64,000 bases of DNA from Gnetum montanum (GCA_015680685.1 MNCI01002996.1:377439-441438), one strand, 5' to 3'. Positions 1 through 10,915 are shown, numbered from the stretch's first letter. Program-made: numbers and translations. The notes: generated from the letters alone by a model not told the origin.

Positions 1-888
1 ACGGGACACGAGCTACAATTATATGAATAGTGAGATGAGACGAACTATAGAAAGGGATCATAGAGATTGGGACATGAGGTAACTGACCCAAGGCACAATG
101 AATCCTGTGTGTAAAGCATGATTAATATGTCATTAACCCATCGTTCCAAGATCAGGACCAAGTCTATTCCTCTAATTAGTGACATCGCATTGTTTCATCC
201 CATGATGAACAACTATGAGAGTACCATAACAACAAGGTGTACGATCACTTGGCGTTTTATGCAAGGGAGGAATGACTTTTGTTTTGGGGCACTTTTTTTT
301 TTGAATACTGAATCCAGAGAAATCGGCAACCTTCAGGCATGGGTGCATGTATTTCCAATGGGACCCCCTAGAACAGCGTTTGATTTTGGAGTGCCCTTTT
401 GATTACTCTTACTCCCATTTTTCATTAGATTGACAAGGATCTTAGTACAACCACATTGCATGATAACTCCCATAGATGTCACCAAAGAGAATCCACTAGT
501 CCCCTTGATGTCACATCCTAATCATTTCCTCTTGGTCCATCCTTCTTCATTCTGGGTACAATGAACACAAAATTAATTTTAAGTTTTAGAAATTTCAAGA
601 ATATCACTGTACCCTTGAATAGAACCTCTTATTTATAGAGTGGATGAGTGGGTTTAATGAGCTCACTGTTCTAAATAATTGATCACTCATGACTTAATAA
701 CATAGAACACACCTCAACCAACAATCCACATGAGTGTTTTATTCGTAGATGAGATTACTTACAAAAGCGTAAAAAGACAAAAACACAAAAACACAAAAAG
801 ATAAAACAAAAAGTTGAAAAATAAAAAACTAGAAAACAAAAAAGTTGTAAAATCAAAGAAAATGAAAAATATTTATTAATCCTGCTTG
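1..888 (-). other. Non-coding 3' part of minus-strand Athila-like remnant E
   Basis: No supportable gene is seen. Read on the minus strand, the stretch directly after the gag stop (about 760-880) is rich in TTTTGTTTT-type words, like the non-coding tract that follows integrase in elements A, B and C. This suggests that gag is joined to the post-pol region with protease, RT and integrase absent. The rest (1-700) has no recognised homology; a TATA-like CTATAAATAAGAGG on the minus strand near 635 echoes the TATA region of the Athila-like LTRs but is not enough to call an LTR. Confidence 0.4.
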
Positions 889-2220
889 TTATTGAAATGG
901 GGGATATCCCCCATAACTAATAAATTGAGTATGGCAAGGATTAATAATTGGAAGATAAGGATCCTTGCATGTTAGAAGTATTGGAATCGGTCTATACTTA
1001 TCCCCTCGGGGTTCACACACTTGATTGTAATAAGCATAGTAGGGTACTTTATACGATGTAGTTCCCAGATAACGAGTTGACCCACTATGATGTTGGTGAT
1101 CGTTAAATAGTATGCAAGGATTAGGATGATGCCTCCCATGGTTGTGTTCATTGGGCCATATAGTTGTTGGAGTGTAAGTTGGTGGCCCTGATGAAGTTAC
1201 ATGAGGCGTTGGGTTCGATGGTAAGGGTGCACCACATTGGTGGACTTGTGCTGGGTTGGAAGGTGTAGTGGCCTCGGAATTGTGTTGTCCTTTCTTACGG
1301 TCGTATTTAAAGAAAGGACGCCTTTGATGTTGCTGAGGTTTCTCACTGCTGTTGATAGTAGTAGCACAAGTGTTGTTCGTGGGTTGTTGCTGTGGCACAA
1401 ACACCTTAGGAACAGTTGGTGGCATTGTGGAAGGAGGGAAAGGATGAGAATGTTGAAAATTAGGAGGAATATAAGGTGCATAAGGTGGTGGTTGTGTTGG
1501 AGGTATGGGCTGATAGTATTGTGGAGAATGGTATTGTGGTGAGATAGAGTACGTTGGCCCAAATTGAGAAATAGGATGTTGAACGTGATAAGCATTCGAG
1601 TTCGGAAAATATGAAGGGTGCCTCCAGTCTAAGGGTGGACTCCCCCATGACTGAGATTGTTGCCACTGTGATTGAACACAGTATCTCTGTACGAACTTTG
1701 GATGTAATGTATTTCCCCAATGCTCATGTAAATGTAACAATATTGGGCATTGACCCTTGGGGTGATCGTACAGGCATAGGTTGCATTCATACGTAGAATT
1801 GGCAGTTGAGCACTTATTCCCTTTATTCTTTTTTTCCGAATGTCTACTATTTTGTCCTGCTTCTTGGGTTGTCAAAAATCTATCTTCACTGGTGTTGATG
1901 TATTCTCCACACTTTTGATACATCCATTCCAACATCTTATTGATCTTTGCCTCAGCTTCTTCTAATGATTGTTGTATTGGCAAAGATGATGTTTCCACCT
2001 TGAGATTTGTTGATTTCTCCTTGTTCTGATCATGGACCTTTGTTAAGTTGAAATTTTGGTCCCGTTGATGTTTTTCAACACTCTCCCATCTAGCTAATTC
2101 TCCTTCTTCTTTTGCTACCTGCTTAATAAGCTCTTGGATTTGATGGGTTNTGCATGATATGATCAACAAGCGTTCTTGCATGATATGATCGAATTCTGTG
2201 GATGAGACTAGTTGTGGCAT
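889..2220 (-). CDS. Gag fragment of an Athila-like Ty3/gypsy element (element E)
   Basis: Open frame of 443 codons on the minus strand encoding the C-terminal half of a retrotransposon Gag, the structural protein that packages element RNA. It contains a zinc-knuckle-like CX2CX3HX4C motif (CNLCLYDHPKGQCP, about 1741-1788), the variant seen in the gags of elements A and B here. Upstream is a charged segment matching the QVAKEEGEL region of the other gags; downstream is a Pro/Gln/Tyr-rich tail ending in a basic RRPFF-type segment also found in B and C. The N-terminal half of Gag is missing, so the first methionines are probably not the ancestral start. An undetermined base lies at 2150, beside a 14-bp repeat (2151-2164 and 2177-2190), so the first 25 codons are unreliable. 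No protease or pol follows. Confidence 0.75.
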   Translation of the reverse strand: MPQLVSSTEFDHIMQERLLIISCXTHQIQELIKQVAKEEGELARWESVEKHQRDQNFNLTKVHDQNKEKSTNLKVETSSLPIQQSLEEAEAKINKMLEWMYQKCGEYINTSEDRFLTTQEAGQNSRHSEKKNKGNKCSTANSTYECNLCLYDHPKGQCPILLHLHEHWGNTLHPKFVQRYCVQSQWQQSQSWGSPPLDWRHPSYFPNSNAYHVQHPISQFGPTYSISPQYHSPQYYQPIPPTQPPPYAPYIPPNFQHSHPFPPSTMPPTVPKVFVPQQQPTNNTCATTINSSEKPQQHQRRPFFKYDRKKGQHNSEATTPSNPAQVHQCGAPLPSNPTPHVTSSGPPTYTPTTIWPNEHNHGRHHPNPCILFNDHQHHSGSTRYLGTTSYKVPYYAYYNQVCEPRGDKYRPIPILLTCKDPYLPIINPCHTQFISYGGYPPFQ

Positions 2221-2234
2221 CTAAATTATTAAGC

Positions 2235-3003
2235 ATTGATTGCAGAACATTGTCTTCCTACCTGGACTAGTGGTAGCTTTGTCATGTATGGTTTAGTTCA
2301 AAGTGAAGCATATGATAATTGATGTTGTTTGGTCTTGATTACTCCTAGTGAACATAAAGTAAATGAAGTGGTTTCTAAATCTAAGTAACAGTAAACAAAT
2401 TTAATCTAGCCTAGAGCGATGAACATTTGATCTTAGCTTACTGTACATGTCTTGGGCTCATGTAACAATTACCAAGTTACTAGGTGTTATGCTATTGGGC
2501 AAACCAAGCTATACCACTATTGGGATTACCAAATGATTACACTTAAATGCTCGAAACCAATCGTGCTCATTCCACTTTACTAATGAACAAGAAAGTAAAG
2601 TACTTGAAAATATAAATAATTAAACTAAGAAAATAGTAAAAACAATGCTAAGTAAAATAGTAAAACTAAGTGGATGCTACAATGGTGAAAAACAATCTTG
2701 GTCTTTATTTTTAGACATGAATTGTGCCCAAGTACACTTCACTCGAATAAAGATTTAATACAATTGCTCAACACCACTCTGCGAGCATTCGCTCTATCGC
2801 TAAAACTATAAAATGAAATTGCAAAAATCTACCTAAGGGTGGAATGAAACTTCTTTTGATTTGTGTGCCCAAGTGTTGTATTTATATGTGTGCAATATGA
2901 AACTTCTTTTGATTTGTAACATTGTAGATACAATTTCATAGTTATGATATCATTAGTAGACAAAAATTGACTTTTTGTCAAACAACGATATCACATTAGC
3001 AAT
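2235..3003 (-). mobile_element. 5' LTR remnant of element E
   Basis: Read on the minus strand, this stretch follows the order of the LTRs of elements A-C: a TATA-like ATATAAATAC near 2880, a TTTATTCGAG segment, an AATAAAGAC segment, the GGAATGAGCACGATT segment, two TTGGTAAT words and the AGGAAGACAATG word near its end. Conservation is too weak for exact edges. The start (about 3003) is set by the last GATATC-like U3 word; the end abuts the gag start, so the primer-binding site and gag N-terminus appear deleted. Confidence 0.5.
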
Positions 3004-3154
3004 ACCCCAACCCCAACTAAATGATGATTCATCAAGTACCCAAAGCCTACGAAAAGCCTACAAAAGGGTTGTAACACAGGTTAGCAATACCCCAACCCCA
3101 ACTAAATGATGATTCATCAAGTACCCAAAGCCTACGAAAGGGTTGTAACACAGG
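2996..3154. repeat. Tandem duplication, 85-bp and 74-bp copies
   Basis: The segment beginning TTAGCAATACCCCAACCCC occurs at 2996-3080 and again at 3081-3154. The second copy lacks 11 bp that in copy one are a local near-duplicate (AGCCTACAAAA). Copies are otherwise essentially identical, implying a recent duplication. Confidence 0.9.
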
Positions 3155-3562
3155 TTGTCCAACAATGAAGATTACGTCATAGCATACCATTTTATAAGTA
3201 TTATCATAACATTAACATCTAATAAGAAACTTTCAATCCTACACCGCGCCTTAACCCTTTTGTTTTTACAAAATACCACGTTCTTTTTAAGTACTTTAAA
3301 AATTTGAAAGAAACTTTCAATCCTATATCACTTTTTAACGAAAACCCAACTAAAAGATATAAAAATCATACAATTTAACCATATGCAATATGCTTTATTT
3401 ATTAAAAATATTTCAAATATTATAAACTTAATAATAAACAACAAGTTCATATTATAAAAATTAAAAATATTTTTTTTCATTAATTAGAATAAAATAAAAA
3501 TATTAATATAATATATTTTTAGGGAAGAGAACTTAGGGTTGGTAACAGCCACCCCTAGCCAC
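3155..3562. other. AT-rich stretch without recognised genes
   Basis: Strongly AT-rich sequence with short open frames only. Nothing supports a gene or a known repeat here. Confidence 0.5.
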
Positions 3563-3732
3563 ACAACAACCCTACCCACACAACAAGGTAAATGTGATAG
3601 CCTAAACAACCCTACCCACACAACATACCCACACAACAAGGTAAATGTGATAGCCTAAACAACCCTACCCACACAACAAGGTAAATGTGATAGCCTAAAC
3701 AACCCTACCCACACAACAAGGTAAATGTGATA
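3563..3732. repeat. 40-bp tandem repeat, about four copies
   Basis: The unit, containing CCCTACCCACACAACAAGG followed by TAAATGTGATAGCCTAAA, begins near 3570, 3610, 3663 and 3703. Spacing is 40, 53 and 40 bp; the long step contains an extra 13-bp partial copy (ATACCCACACAAC). Copies are nearly identical. Confidence 0.9.
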
Positions 3733-4603
3733 GACTATAGACTAATAAAGTCCTAGCACAAGGCTAGCGACAGCCAAAAAGCAAAGACAAAAATCAAACC
3801 CACAACCTCCCACCCAAAAAATGTCATAAAAGATATAGTAATTATCTTTAAAATAATAATAATAATTAAAAACAAAATAAGTATCATTAAAGGTAAATAT
3901 GTAAGTGAATAATTTCTTTTTTGCAATAATTAAATTTAAAAATGGTTGCACAACATTTGGACAAACCGTAAAAAATTTTTAAACTTCTATTCTTCCACTT
4001 TACATTAAAATGGTTTTTGATAATTTTATTTTTTTGTTGCCCTTTTTCTTCTTATCTTCCTTTTTCTTAGGCATCGCCCGTTGTTCATCGAGGAAAAGTT
4101 TTCAATCAAGCCCTCTATTTATTAGCTCCCCGACGTGACATTAAAAGCAGTTGGTTTCCTTTATATCCCACTAAGTTGTCTCATCCAACCTTTCCAAGAA
4201 TATTTATATCATTATGCTCCAGCGTAACATCAACAACGTAAAACGGGAGATGTCTTAATGTTATGTCTGGCAATGTTATGCATAAACTATGCATACTCGT
4301 CCCTCCGGGACTACCTACAGACAAGCAACTCAAAAAACAAGAGCTTCAGGTGCACTGCACACTTCTATTATGCTATTAACAACAGTGTACAGCAAAGGTT
4401 TTAGTTCAATCTACTGTAATTTGACCGAATTCATTAGCATTAAAACCGGAGCCAAAGTTGAGAAAGAGGTAAGTCGGCAAGATTATGGCAGTGGTTATGA
4501 AATTTGCAGAATATCTGTACTGTATAAATGCAACGTATATGCCATCCTCCCTGAGTGTGTTCTTCCTCCTGAGAAAATCAGTATAGCATCAAATCAAGAA
4601 ACT
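3733..4603. other. Intergenic DNA 3' of the WW-domain gene
   Basis: No gene supported. The left part is AT-rich. The right part lies downstream of the minus-strand WW-domain gene and would hold its 3' untranslated region and terminator. No convincing poly(A) signal could be singled out. Confidence 0.4.
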
Positions 4604-5353
4604 TCAAGAAATTTGATGGTGGCAGCACAGCTGGAGTGTGTGCATGTACTTGCAGTTGGGGCACCTGGGTGAAGCAGTTTTGAGCATGACCAGCATGTGG
4701 CACTGCTCACAGGCCTTGGCTATCATTGTTTCATTTCTCTCCTGACTATTCTTCCTCTGCAAATCAGGAGAATGATAATGATGATTGTGCCACAGGAATC
4801 CTTTAATTTTGTGGGTTTCTCTGGGATCCTTCTGTGTCTTGGTTCTTGTTCTTGAATTATAATAGTAAAGTTGCCCTGTCTGCAAATGGATAAAATACCA
4901 GATTAGATCTCATTTGCAACTGAAATTAAATGCTAACAAGTTGCAAGAAACATGCTGAACGACTGAAATTCCATGTTAACAAGCCCCAAAAAACAAGTGC
5001 TGAACAACTGAAATTCCATGTTAACAAGCTGCAGCAAAACATGCTGAACATTCGTGTGGTACATGAAGAAAATCATGACATACCTCAAGGTCCAGAAACT
5101 GCTGCCAGTCAGGAGGGAGAGGAGACTCTACTCTGAGTTCAATGGCAATGCTCCAGAGCTTGCTCTTCTGTCTTTTGATTCCCCAACCCCAATCCCAGAC
5201 ATCATCCCATTTCCTTATTCTGGAATAATACTCTTCCACCATCATCCTGCTACTTCTACGGCTGCTGCTGCTCTGCATCTCCTCTTCACAAGATACACAG
5301 ACCTGATACTTTTGTGACACTACAGTACTGTTCATCATAACAAACCTGGTCAT
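4604..5353 (-). CDS. WW-domain protein, CURLY FLAG LEAF 1-like (two exons)
   Basis: Probable host gene. Exon 1 runs from at most 5353 down to 5084 and ends in DWQQFLDLE. A GT donor (5083-5082) and AG acceptor (4881-4880) bound a 204-bp intron. Exon 2 starts at 4879 with TGQLYYYNSRTRTKTQKDPR and stops at 4604. Joining is in phase 0 and rebuilds one WW domain: LPPDW supplies the first Trp, YYYN the aromatic strand, DPR the end; a second Trp is absent. A C-terminal CX2C pair (CEQCHMLVML, then CPNC 11 residues later) could bind zinc. Plant CFL1-like proteins combine such a WW domain with a Cys-rich tail; CFL1 itself has been linked to cuticle and epidermal development, which is only an analogy here. 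Start codon is uncertain: methionines at codons 1, 6, 7 and 26 of the exon-1 frame are possible. No internal stop is seen. Confidence 0.72.
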
Positions 5354-6948
5354 GAACGAAACTTACAAGCATGAATTCAAAAATACTACTGTTATGCACC
5401 CCTACCTGCTGAAGGACAAAACCTAATCCAACTCTCTAGGCAAAAGAACAGAACAGGGTTCAAAGTTCAAACTTACCAGTTGTTGCTGATGCTGTGTATA
5501 TACCTTAAAAATCTGGAGCCCCAGATTTAACCGCAGAGAGCAATTCAAAAGATTATTGTAATTGACAACACGAATTTAAGGCAGCTGTAACGCGAATGAC
5601 ATTTGGGTTTCGAAGCTTCCCTGGGTCAGTTCCAGGTGTAACACGTCACGAGGAAACAAGTAACAAGGCTCTTTTTCCAGACGCAATCCATGCAGCCACA
5701 TTCTTCGGTGTCGCAACATTCTGATGGCCTATAAATCCTCTTGTGCTTTCTTGTCCCATCTGCAAATTTCTCCCCCTATTAAATCTCAGTTTTAATGTCA
5801 CCTGTGCGTCCATTAAAAGCCACAAGCTACGGTTGTACATGTTGCGTCGCCTAGTGGCTTTTATCTGCCCCTGCTCATAAATTTTCCAGTCAGTCCGCCA
5901 TTGATGAGCTTGATAAGTCATAACTCCACTGCTCCAGTTCCATTGAAGAAGCTTTTATTTGTTTTGCAGTGTGTTTAGTCCAAGCCATGAATCCACGCTT
6001 CAAGTCTCCAAGTTCCCACGCCCTGCCATTAAGTGCTAGCATTATTATATTTAGAAACTATTTTCAGGGTAGTTCGTAATAACGACAATTTCTGGCCTGC
6101 AACTGCTCATTCACAGCTAGTCTGCTCAGAAATATTCATATTTGCTGAAGAGGTACCGGAGAATTCTAAATTCCTGGTCATGGAATGGAATTCTACGGTT
6201 CATGCACAAACTGAAAGAGTAGTAGTATTCAAAGGATAATAATGCAACCTTGGGAATTATGCTTGTAATGTACTGATCTGGGCGTGGATGAAATTCAGTA
6301 CTACGACAGATATCTTGTCAACCTACTAAAAATATTAACTTCTGCGTTTCAGTATCTGACTACTCAGCAAAAAGAACTGACGTTCATTATGTGCAATTAC
6401 ACCAATCTTGCCCGTGTCTGCTACCGGTCGCACCGGTCCTCATGTTTGCCAATGCCAGATGCCTGGTGTCTCACTTCCTGTACCTTCACTGGAAAAATAT
6501 AGCATTGTAAACTTCTTTACCATGCTTCTGTGTTGATGTCAAAACCGTTATTCAAAAGAAAACAATGGAATTAAAATAGGAGAGAAACAAATACAAAGTT
6601 GCCCAAGACTAATACACAGGTTGTCAGCTGAACCAAATATTAGAAAAACACAAAGCATTAGAAACCATGGCCATGTAGTAGTGAGAAAGCGAATAGAAGG
6701 AAGCGCCCAGAACTTCATGTATGAGAAAGATCACGAAAGGGAGGTAAATTTTTAATTTAAAAAAAAAAAAACGATTTCATTAAAGCAGCAAAACATGATA
6801 ACAGAAATGGGGGGACTCGTCATGTTTTCAAGAAGAGAAGGGAAGTCCTTTGGAGATACGATATCCTGACACCTGAGGGTGCACGATGAAACACGGCTGG
6901 GTGGTCGTTTGGTGGTGCTCCAATTTGGCTTCCTCCCTCAGAACAAGT
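5354..6948. other. Upstream region of the WW-domain gene; no other gene seen
   Basis: The part next to 5353 should contain the promoter and 5' leader of the minus-strand WW-domain gene. Short open frames at 5646-5921 and 6033-6502 have no recognisable domains and no splice support. No retroelement protein was recognised. Confidence 0.4.
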
Positions 6949-7022
6949 CGTAGGGTTAAGGCGTAGGGTTAAGGCGTAGGGTTAAGGGGAAGTCGTAGGG
7001 TTAAGGCGTAGGGTTAAGGGGA
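6949..7022. repeat. 13-bp minisatellite CGTAGGGTTAAGG, five copies
   Basis: Copies start at 6949, 6962, 6975, 6994 and 7007. The third step is 19 bp because of an inserted GGAAGT-like word. The unit contains TAGGGTT, which recalls the plant telomere repeat, but the period is 13, not 7. Confidence 0.85.
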
Positions 7023-7975
7023 AGGGGGAAGCTGACAGCACTATGCAAGAAACTCAGGACCAGCCTTACAAATAAACCAGTGTTAAGGGTCAAATTGGGG
7101 CACCACTAAACGATCACCTATGGTAACTCGTTACAAGATAGAAGGACAAAGAATCAGATAAGGAATAACAAAGCTCTCAATTAAGAATAGAGAGAGTTCC
7201 AATGGTGACTCCTCACAACAAAAATGGGAAGCTTCCTTGCAGAGATTACTGATGATGAGTGTTACTGAAATGCACAAGTCTTTCCCTGCAAGAGATGAAC
7301 CAACTGATGTCTATCCAGATTGAACTTGGATGCTTGAGATGTGAGTTGCAAATGAATGAGGCGAAAGATCTGCAACATCTCCAACGTGGTGAGCAAACAT
7401 TTATTAGAATAATCAATCCTTTGAAATATAACATTGCATTTTCGCTTCCAAATATAATACCTAATCAATAATTAATAACGTGAGTGCAACATCGCTCCTA
7501 TGGTAGGTGCGATATCGTATGTTTTCATATACTTTTGTAGATACGATGTATTTGGGGTTAGTAATGCCTATAAATACTACCCAACCACTACACTTAATAC
7601 ATGTTTTCAGTCCACAAGTAGCTAGACTCTTCCAATTTGCTTCCATGAATTTAGTGTTATTCTATGAGTATACATAGTGTGATCTAAATTAGTTGTACAG
7701 TGTCTTTATTCAAGTTGGATCTACTTGGACACATTCCATGGCTAACAATAAAGATCAAGATTATTTGTGATCATTGCAACATATTACTTAGCATAAATTC
7801 TTTACTTTACATTGTCATTTACTTTTCCTATGCAATTTACATTTTCTTCACACATTAATACTTTGGTAGAATAAGTACTTTTAAGTGTAAAGTATAATCT
7901 ATAGGAAAATATGCCTTGTTAGTAGATCGAAGGTTATTTCCCTTCTAGAAATACGGCCAGAAGGAGTGTGGAGAA
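7023..7975. other. Non-coding DNA with LTR-like words
   Basis: No gene supported. Between about 7490 and 7770 there are words in the order of the Athila-like LTRs of this window: GCGATATCG, CCTATAAATAC, GTCTTTATTCAAG and AACAATAAAGATCAAG. A decayed related LTR is possible, but its ends cannot be placed. Confidence 0.3.
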
Positions 7976-8435
7976 TGTTACAGGTTCCACGATATCTTGA
8001 CCATCATCAAAAAACTACATGGCCCTAATTCCTTTATATATTGCATCACAAGGATATGTAGGCTTATGGAGGAGATTTGTCTTAAATGCTTGGGCCACTG
8101 CCCTTTTCTTCGAAGTGGAGCTTAGGGCTAGATGTGTTAGAGTAGGAACATATCTTAGCTTGCTTAAGAAAACAATGTCACGTATGTATGTGAGTGCTCC
8201 TAGATATGTTATATCTGTTGCATTGGTTTGATTGCTTATATAATTATAAATGCATCCTCACGACACTCCTAACCTTGGACTAATGTGTGACATGTGATTT
8301 TTGTACTTATGTTGCGTTCATAGGTTCTTGAGGATGTTAAGGCATAGTCCCCCTTGAGTCAACTCTAGAACATTTAACTACTTTGGGACTCTTTGGTGTT
8401 GCTGAGTGATCCTCTTCCATAGTAGTGCCATTACA
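7976..8435 (+). mobile_element. Possible Copia-like LTR
   Basis: Starts TGTTACAGG after a purine-rich run (AAGGAGTGTGGAGAA) and ends CCATTACA, so it has the 5'-TG...CA-3' ends and about 460-bp length common for Copia LTRs. It is followed within two bases by a tRNA-Met-like primer site. No second copy and no Copia protein were found, so this is tentative. Confidence 0.35.
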
Positions 8436-8437
8436 CT

Positions 8438-8454
8438 TGGTATTGAAGCTATGG
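8438..8454 (+). promoter_or_regulatory. Primer-binding-site-like sequence (initiator tRNA-Met type)
   Basis: TGGTATTGAAGCTATGG resembles the common plant retrotransposon primer site TGGTATCAGAGCCATGG (14 of 17 positions). It lies just downstream of the possible LTR ending at 8435. Element M inserted 58 bp further on, so the rest of this putative element is displaced to the right of 10574 and not recognisable. Confidence 0.4.
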
Positions 8455-8512
8455 ATTGCAGTTTGAGGCTAGTGCTGGTGCATGATTTGTGATTGTGATT
8501 TGTTGTCCATGG

Positions 8513-9736
8513 TGTTGATGCATAAATTTTGGTCATGCCAACACTAGAAAAACTCGTTTGAGGAGACTATAGCCTAGGGCACCTCCTGTATGGGTACGGA
8601 AACTCGGGAATAGTCTCAGCTGAAAAGAGCCATGTGACCAAGTGATAGAGAGATAGAGAAATAGAAAACATAGAGAGAGATAAAACCTAAAAAAAACTAA
8701 AGGAGAGAGAAACAGGAACCACCGACAGGATGCATGGTTGTGTTGCCACAAGAATCATGTGTAGTTGCGATCAAACATCACCAATGTCCTACGGACCGTC
8801 AACTGCATAAATATCATGCACAAATCCACCGTCCACCACATGCCATTTGCTGAAATAAAAGAAGATAGAGAGAAGATCCACTGACAGGATGCATGGTTGT
8901 GTTGCCGCAAGAATCATGTGTAGTTGCGTCAAACATCACCAATGCCCTGCGAACCGCCAACTGCATAAACATTATGCACAAATCCACCGTCCACCACATG
9001 CCATTTGCTGAAATAAAAGAAGATAGAGAGAAGATCCATCGACAGGATGCATGGTTGTGTTGCCGCAAGAATCATGTGTAGTTGCGTCAAACATCACCAA
9101 TGCCCTGCGAACCGCCAACTGCATAAACATCATGCACAAATCCACTGTCCACCGCATGCCATTTGCTAAAATAAAAGAAGATAGAGAGAAGATCCACCGA
9201 CAGGATGCATTGTTGTGTTGCCGCAAGAATCATGTGTAGTTACGATCAAACATCACCAAATGCCCTGCAAACCGCCAACTGCATAAACATCATGCACAAA
9301 TCCACCGTCCACCGCATGCCATTTGATGAAATAAAAGAAGATAGAGAGAAGATCCATCGACAGGATGCATGGTTGTGTTGCCGCAAGAATCATGTGTAGT
9401 TGCGATCAAACATCACCAAATGCCCTGCAAACCACCAACCATTGTTGCCGCACACACTGCCAACCACCTAGAGAAAGAGGAGGTTCAGTCCATGGCTTCA
9501 CGGCCCTGGCCTCACTGGCCTAGGGCTTCCTGGCTTGACTTCTCCTCCTCTCCTCCCCCCAACTCCATCACCTTGATGGCTTTTTATAGCCGATTTTAGG
9601 GTTAGGGTAATCCATCTTTTTTTTTAATTTTTAATTTTTTTTATTTTTTATTTTTATTTTTATTTTATTCTTCTTTCTTTTCTTTTTTTAAATAAACAAA
9701 GGCCCCATGCCAAGCATGGGCGTGTTGGTACCAACA
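8513..9736 (+). repeat. Left LTR of element M (1224 bp)
   Basis: Starts TGTTGATGC and ends CCAACA. It is 501 bp longer than the right LTR, mostly because it holds about five copies of the 158-bp minisatellite instead of about two. The right end contains the palindrome TGTTGGTACCAACA. Confidence 0.85.
8720..9440. repeat. 158-bp minisatellite inside left LTR of M, about 4.5 copies
   Basis: Unit contains GATGCATGGTTGTGTTGCC, AAGAATCATGTGTAGTTGC and CATGCACAAATCCACCGTCC, ending in AGATAGAGAGAAGATCCA. Starts of the GATGCATGGTTGTG word are near 8730, 8890, 9048, 9206 and 9366, so the period is 158-160 bp. Divergence between copies is a few percent. Small open frames on both strands repeat with the same period and are not genes. 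Confidence 0.92.
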
Positions 9737-9851
9737 CTTAGCCCCCAACCGAAAAGGAAAAGAGAAAAAAAATGGTTAGGACAAGCCCCCAATCGAAAAG
9801 GAAAAGAGAAAAAAATGGTCAATTTAGGCCCTCCTTCTAGTGCCAATAAGG

Positions 9852-10574
9852 TGTTGATGCATAAATTTTGGTCATGCCAACACCAGAAAAACTCGTTTGA
9901 GGAGACTATAGCCTAGGGCACCTCCTGTATGGGTACGGAAACCTGGGAATAGTTTCAACTGAAAAGAGCCATGTGACCAAGTGATAGAGAGATAGAAAGA
10001 TAGAAAACATAGAGAGAGATAAAACATAAAAAAAACTAAAGGAGAGAGAAACAGGAACGACCGATAGGATGCATAGTTGTGTTGCCACAAGAATCATGTG
10101 TAGTTGCGATCAAACATCACCAATGCCCTGCGAACCGCCAACTGCATAAACATCATGCACAAATCCACCGTCCATCACATGCCATTTGCTAAAATAAAGG
10201 AAGATAGAGAGAAGATCCATCGACAGGATGCATGGTTGTGTTGCTGCAAGAATCATGTATAGTTGCGATCAAACATCACCAATGCCCTGTGAACCGCCAA
10301 CCATTGTTGTCGCACACACTGCCAACCACCCAGAGAAAGAGGAGGTTCAGTCCATGGCTTCACGACCCTGGCGTGACTTCTCCTCCTCTCCTCCCCCCAA
10401 CTCCATCACCTTGATGGCTTTTTATAGCCGATTTTAGGGTTAGGGTAACCCATCTTTTTTTTTCTAATTTTTTATTTTTTTTATTTTTTATTTTTATTTT
10501 TTTTATTCTTCTTTCTTTTATTTTTTTAAATAAACAAAGGCCCCATGCGAAGCATGGGTGTGTTGGTACCAACA
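9852..10574 (+). repeat. Right LTR of element M (723 bp)
   Basis: Closely matches the left LTR over its whole length except for about three fewer minisatellite copies (GATGCATxGTTGTG words near 10067 and 10228). Followed by target duplication CATGG. Confidence 0.85.
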
Positions 10575-10827
10575 CATGGTTTATGTGCTTCCATGATGCA
10601 TAAGAAAAATAAAGGATGCTAGAATCATGGAAATGCTCCTCTTGGTTCCAATCTTCACAATGGGCCAATGGGAGATTAGAAGTTATTTAGTCATGTACAC
10701 GAGGAGGTGCATAATGATGTGATTGTGTAAGGATGAAGATGTGAAAAGTCAGAGGATATGGCTAAAGACAAGTAATAAATTCTAGTCCTACTCTTGTAGA
10801 GGATAAAATTGTATGAATAGTTACTAT

Positions 10828-10860
10828 AAGTAGATGATATTCACATGCATCATCTACCTT
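10828..10860. repeat. Inverted repeat AAGTAGATGAT / ATCATCTACCTT
   Basis: An 11-bp arm with one extra base on the right, 10-base loop. The same arms recur 88 bp downstream. Confidence 0.7.
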
Positions 10861-10915
10861 AAGGCAAAGGATCTCAAATGACTCTCAAGTTTATTGGTTA
10901 TAGGAACAATTTTCA

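Larger units (their letters stand above)
8513..10574 (+). mobile_element. Miniature LTR retroelement M, complete, target duplication CATGG
   Basis: Two direct terminal repeats, 8513-9736 and 9852-10574, both start TGTTGATGCATAAATTTTGG and end GGTACCAACA. The element is flanked by identical 5-bp copies CATGG at 8508-8512 and 10575-10579, the signature of integrase-mediated insertion. Only 115 bp (9737-9851) lie between the LTRs, and these hold a roughly 40-bp direct duplication of a purine-rich word (GAAAAGGAAAAGAGAAAAAA) but no coding sequence, no TGG primer site and no purine tract adjoining the 3' LTR. It must be mobilised by proteins from elsewhere, like TRIM or SMART elements, though its LTRs are much longer than theirs. 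Orientation follows the TG/CA ends only. Confidence 0.85.

Noticed and set aside
118-402. 94-codon ORF near the left edge
   Set aside because: No similarity recognised and it lies antisense to the non-coding tail of element E.
4289-4672. Plus-strand 127-codon ORF
   Set aside because: Overlaps the opposite-strand end of the WW-domain gene and has no recognisable domain.
6949-7022. Telomere-like TAGGGTT repeat
   Set aside because: The period is 13 bp (CGTAGGGTTAAGG), not the 7-bp plant telomere unit, and there are only five copies.
8533-9599. Several repeated small ORFs on both strands
   Set aside because: They recur with the 158-bp minisatellite period on both strands, so they are by-products of the repeat.
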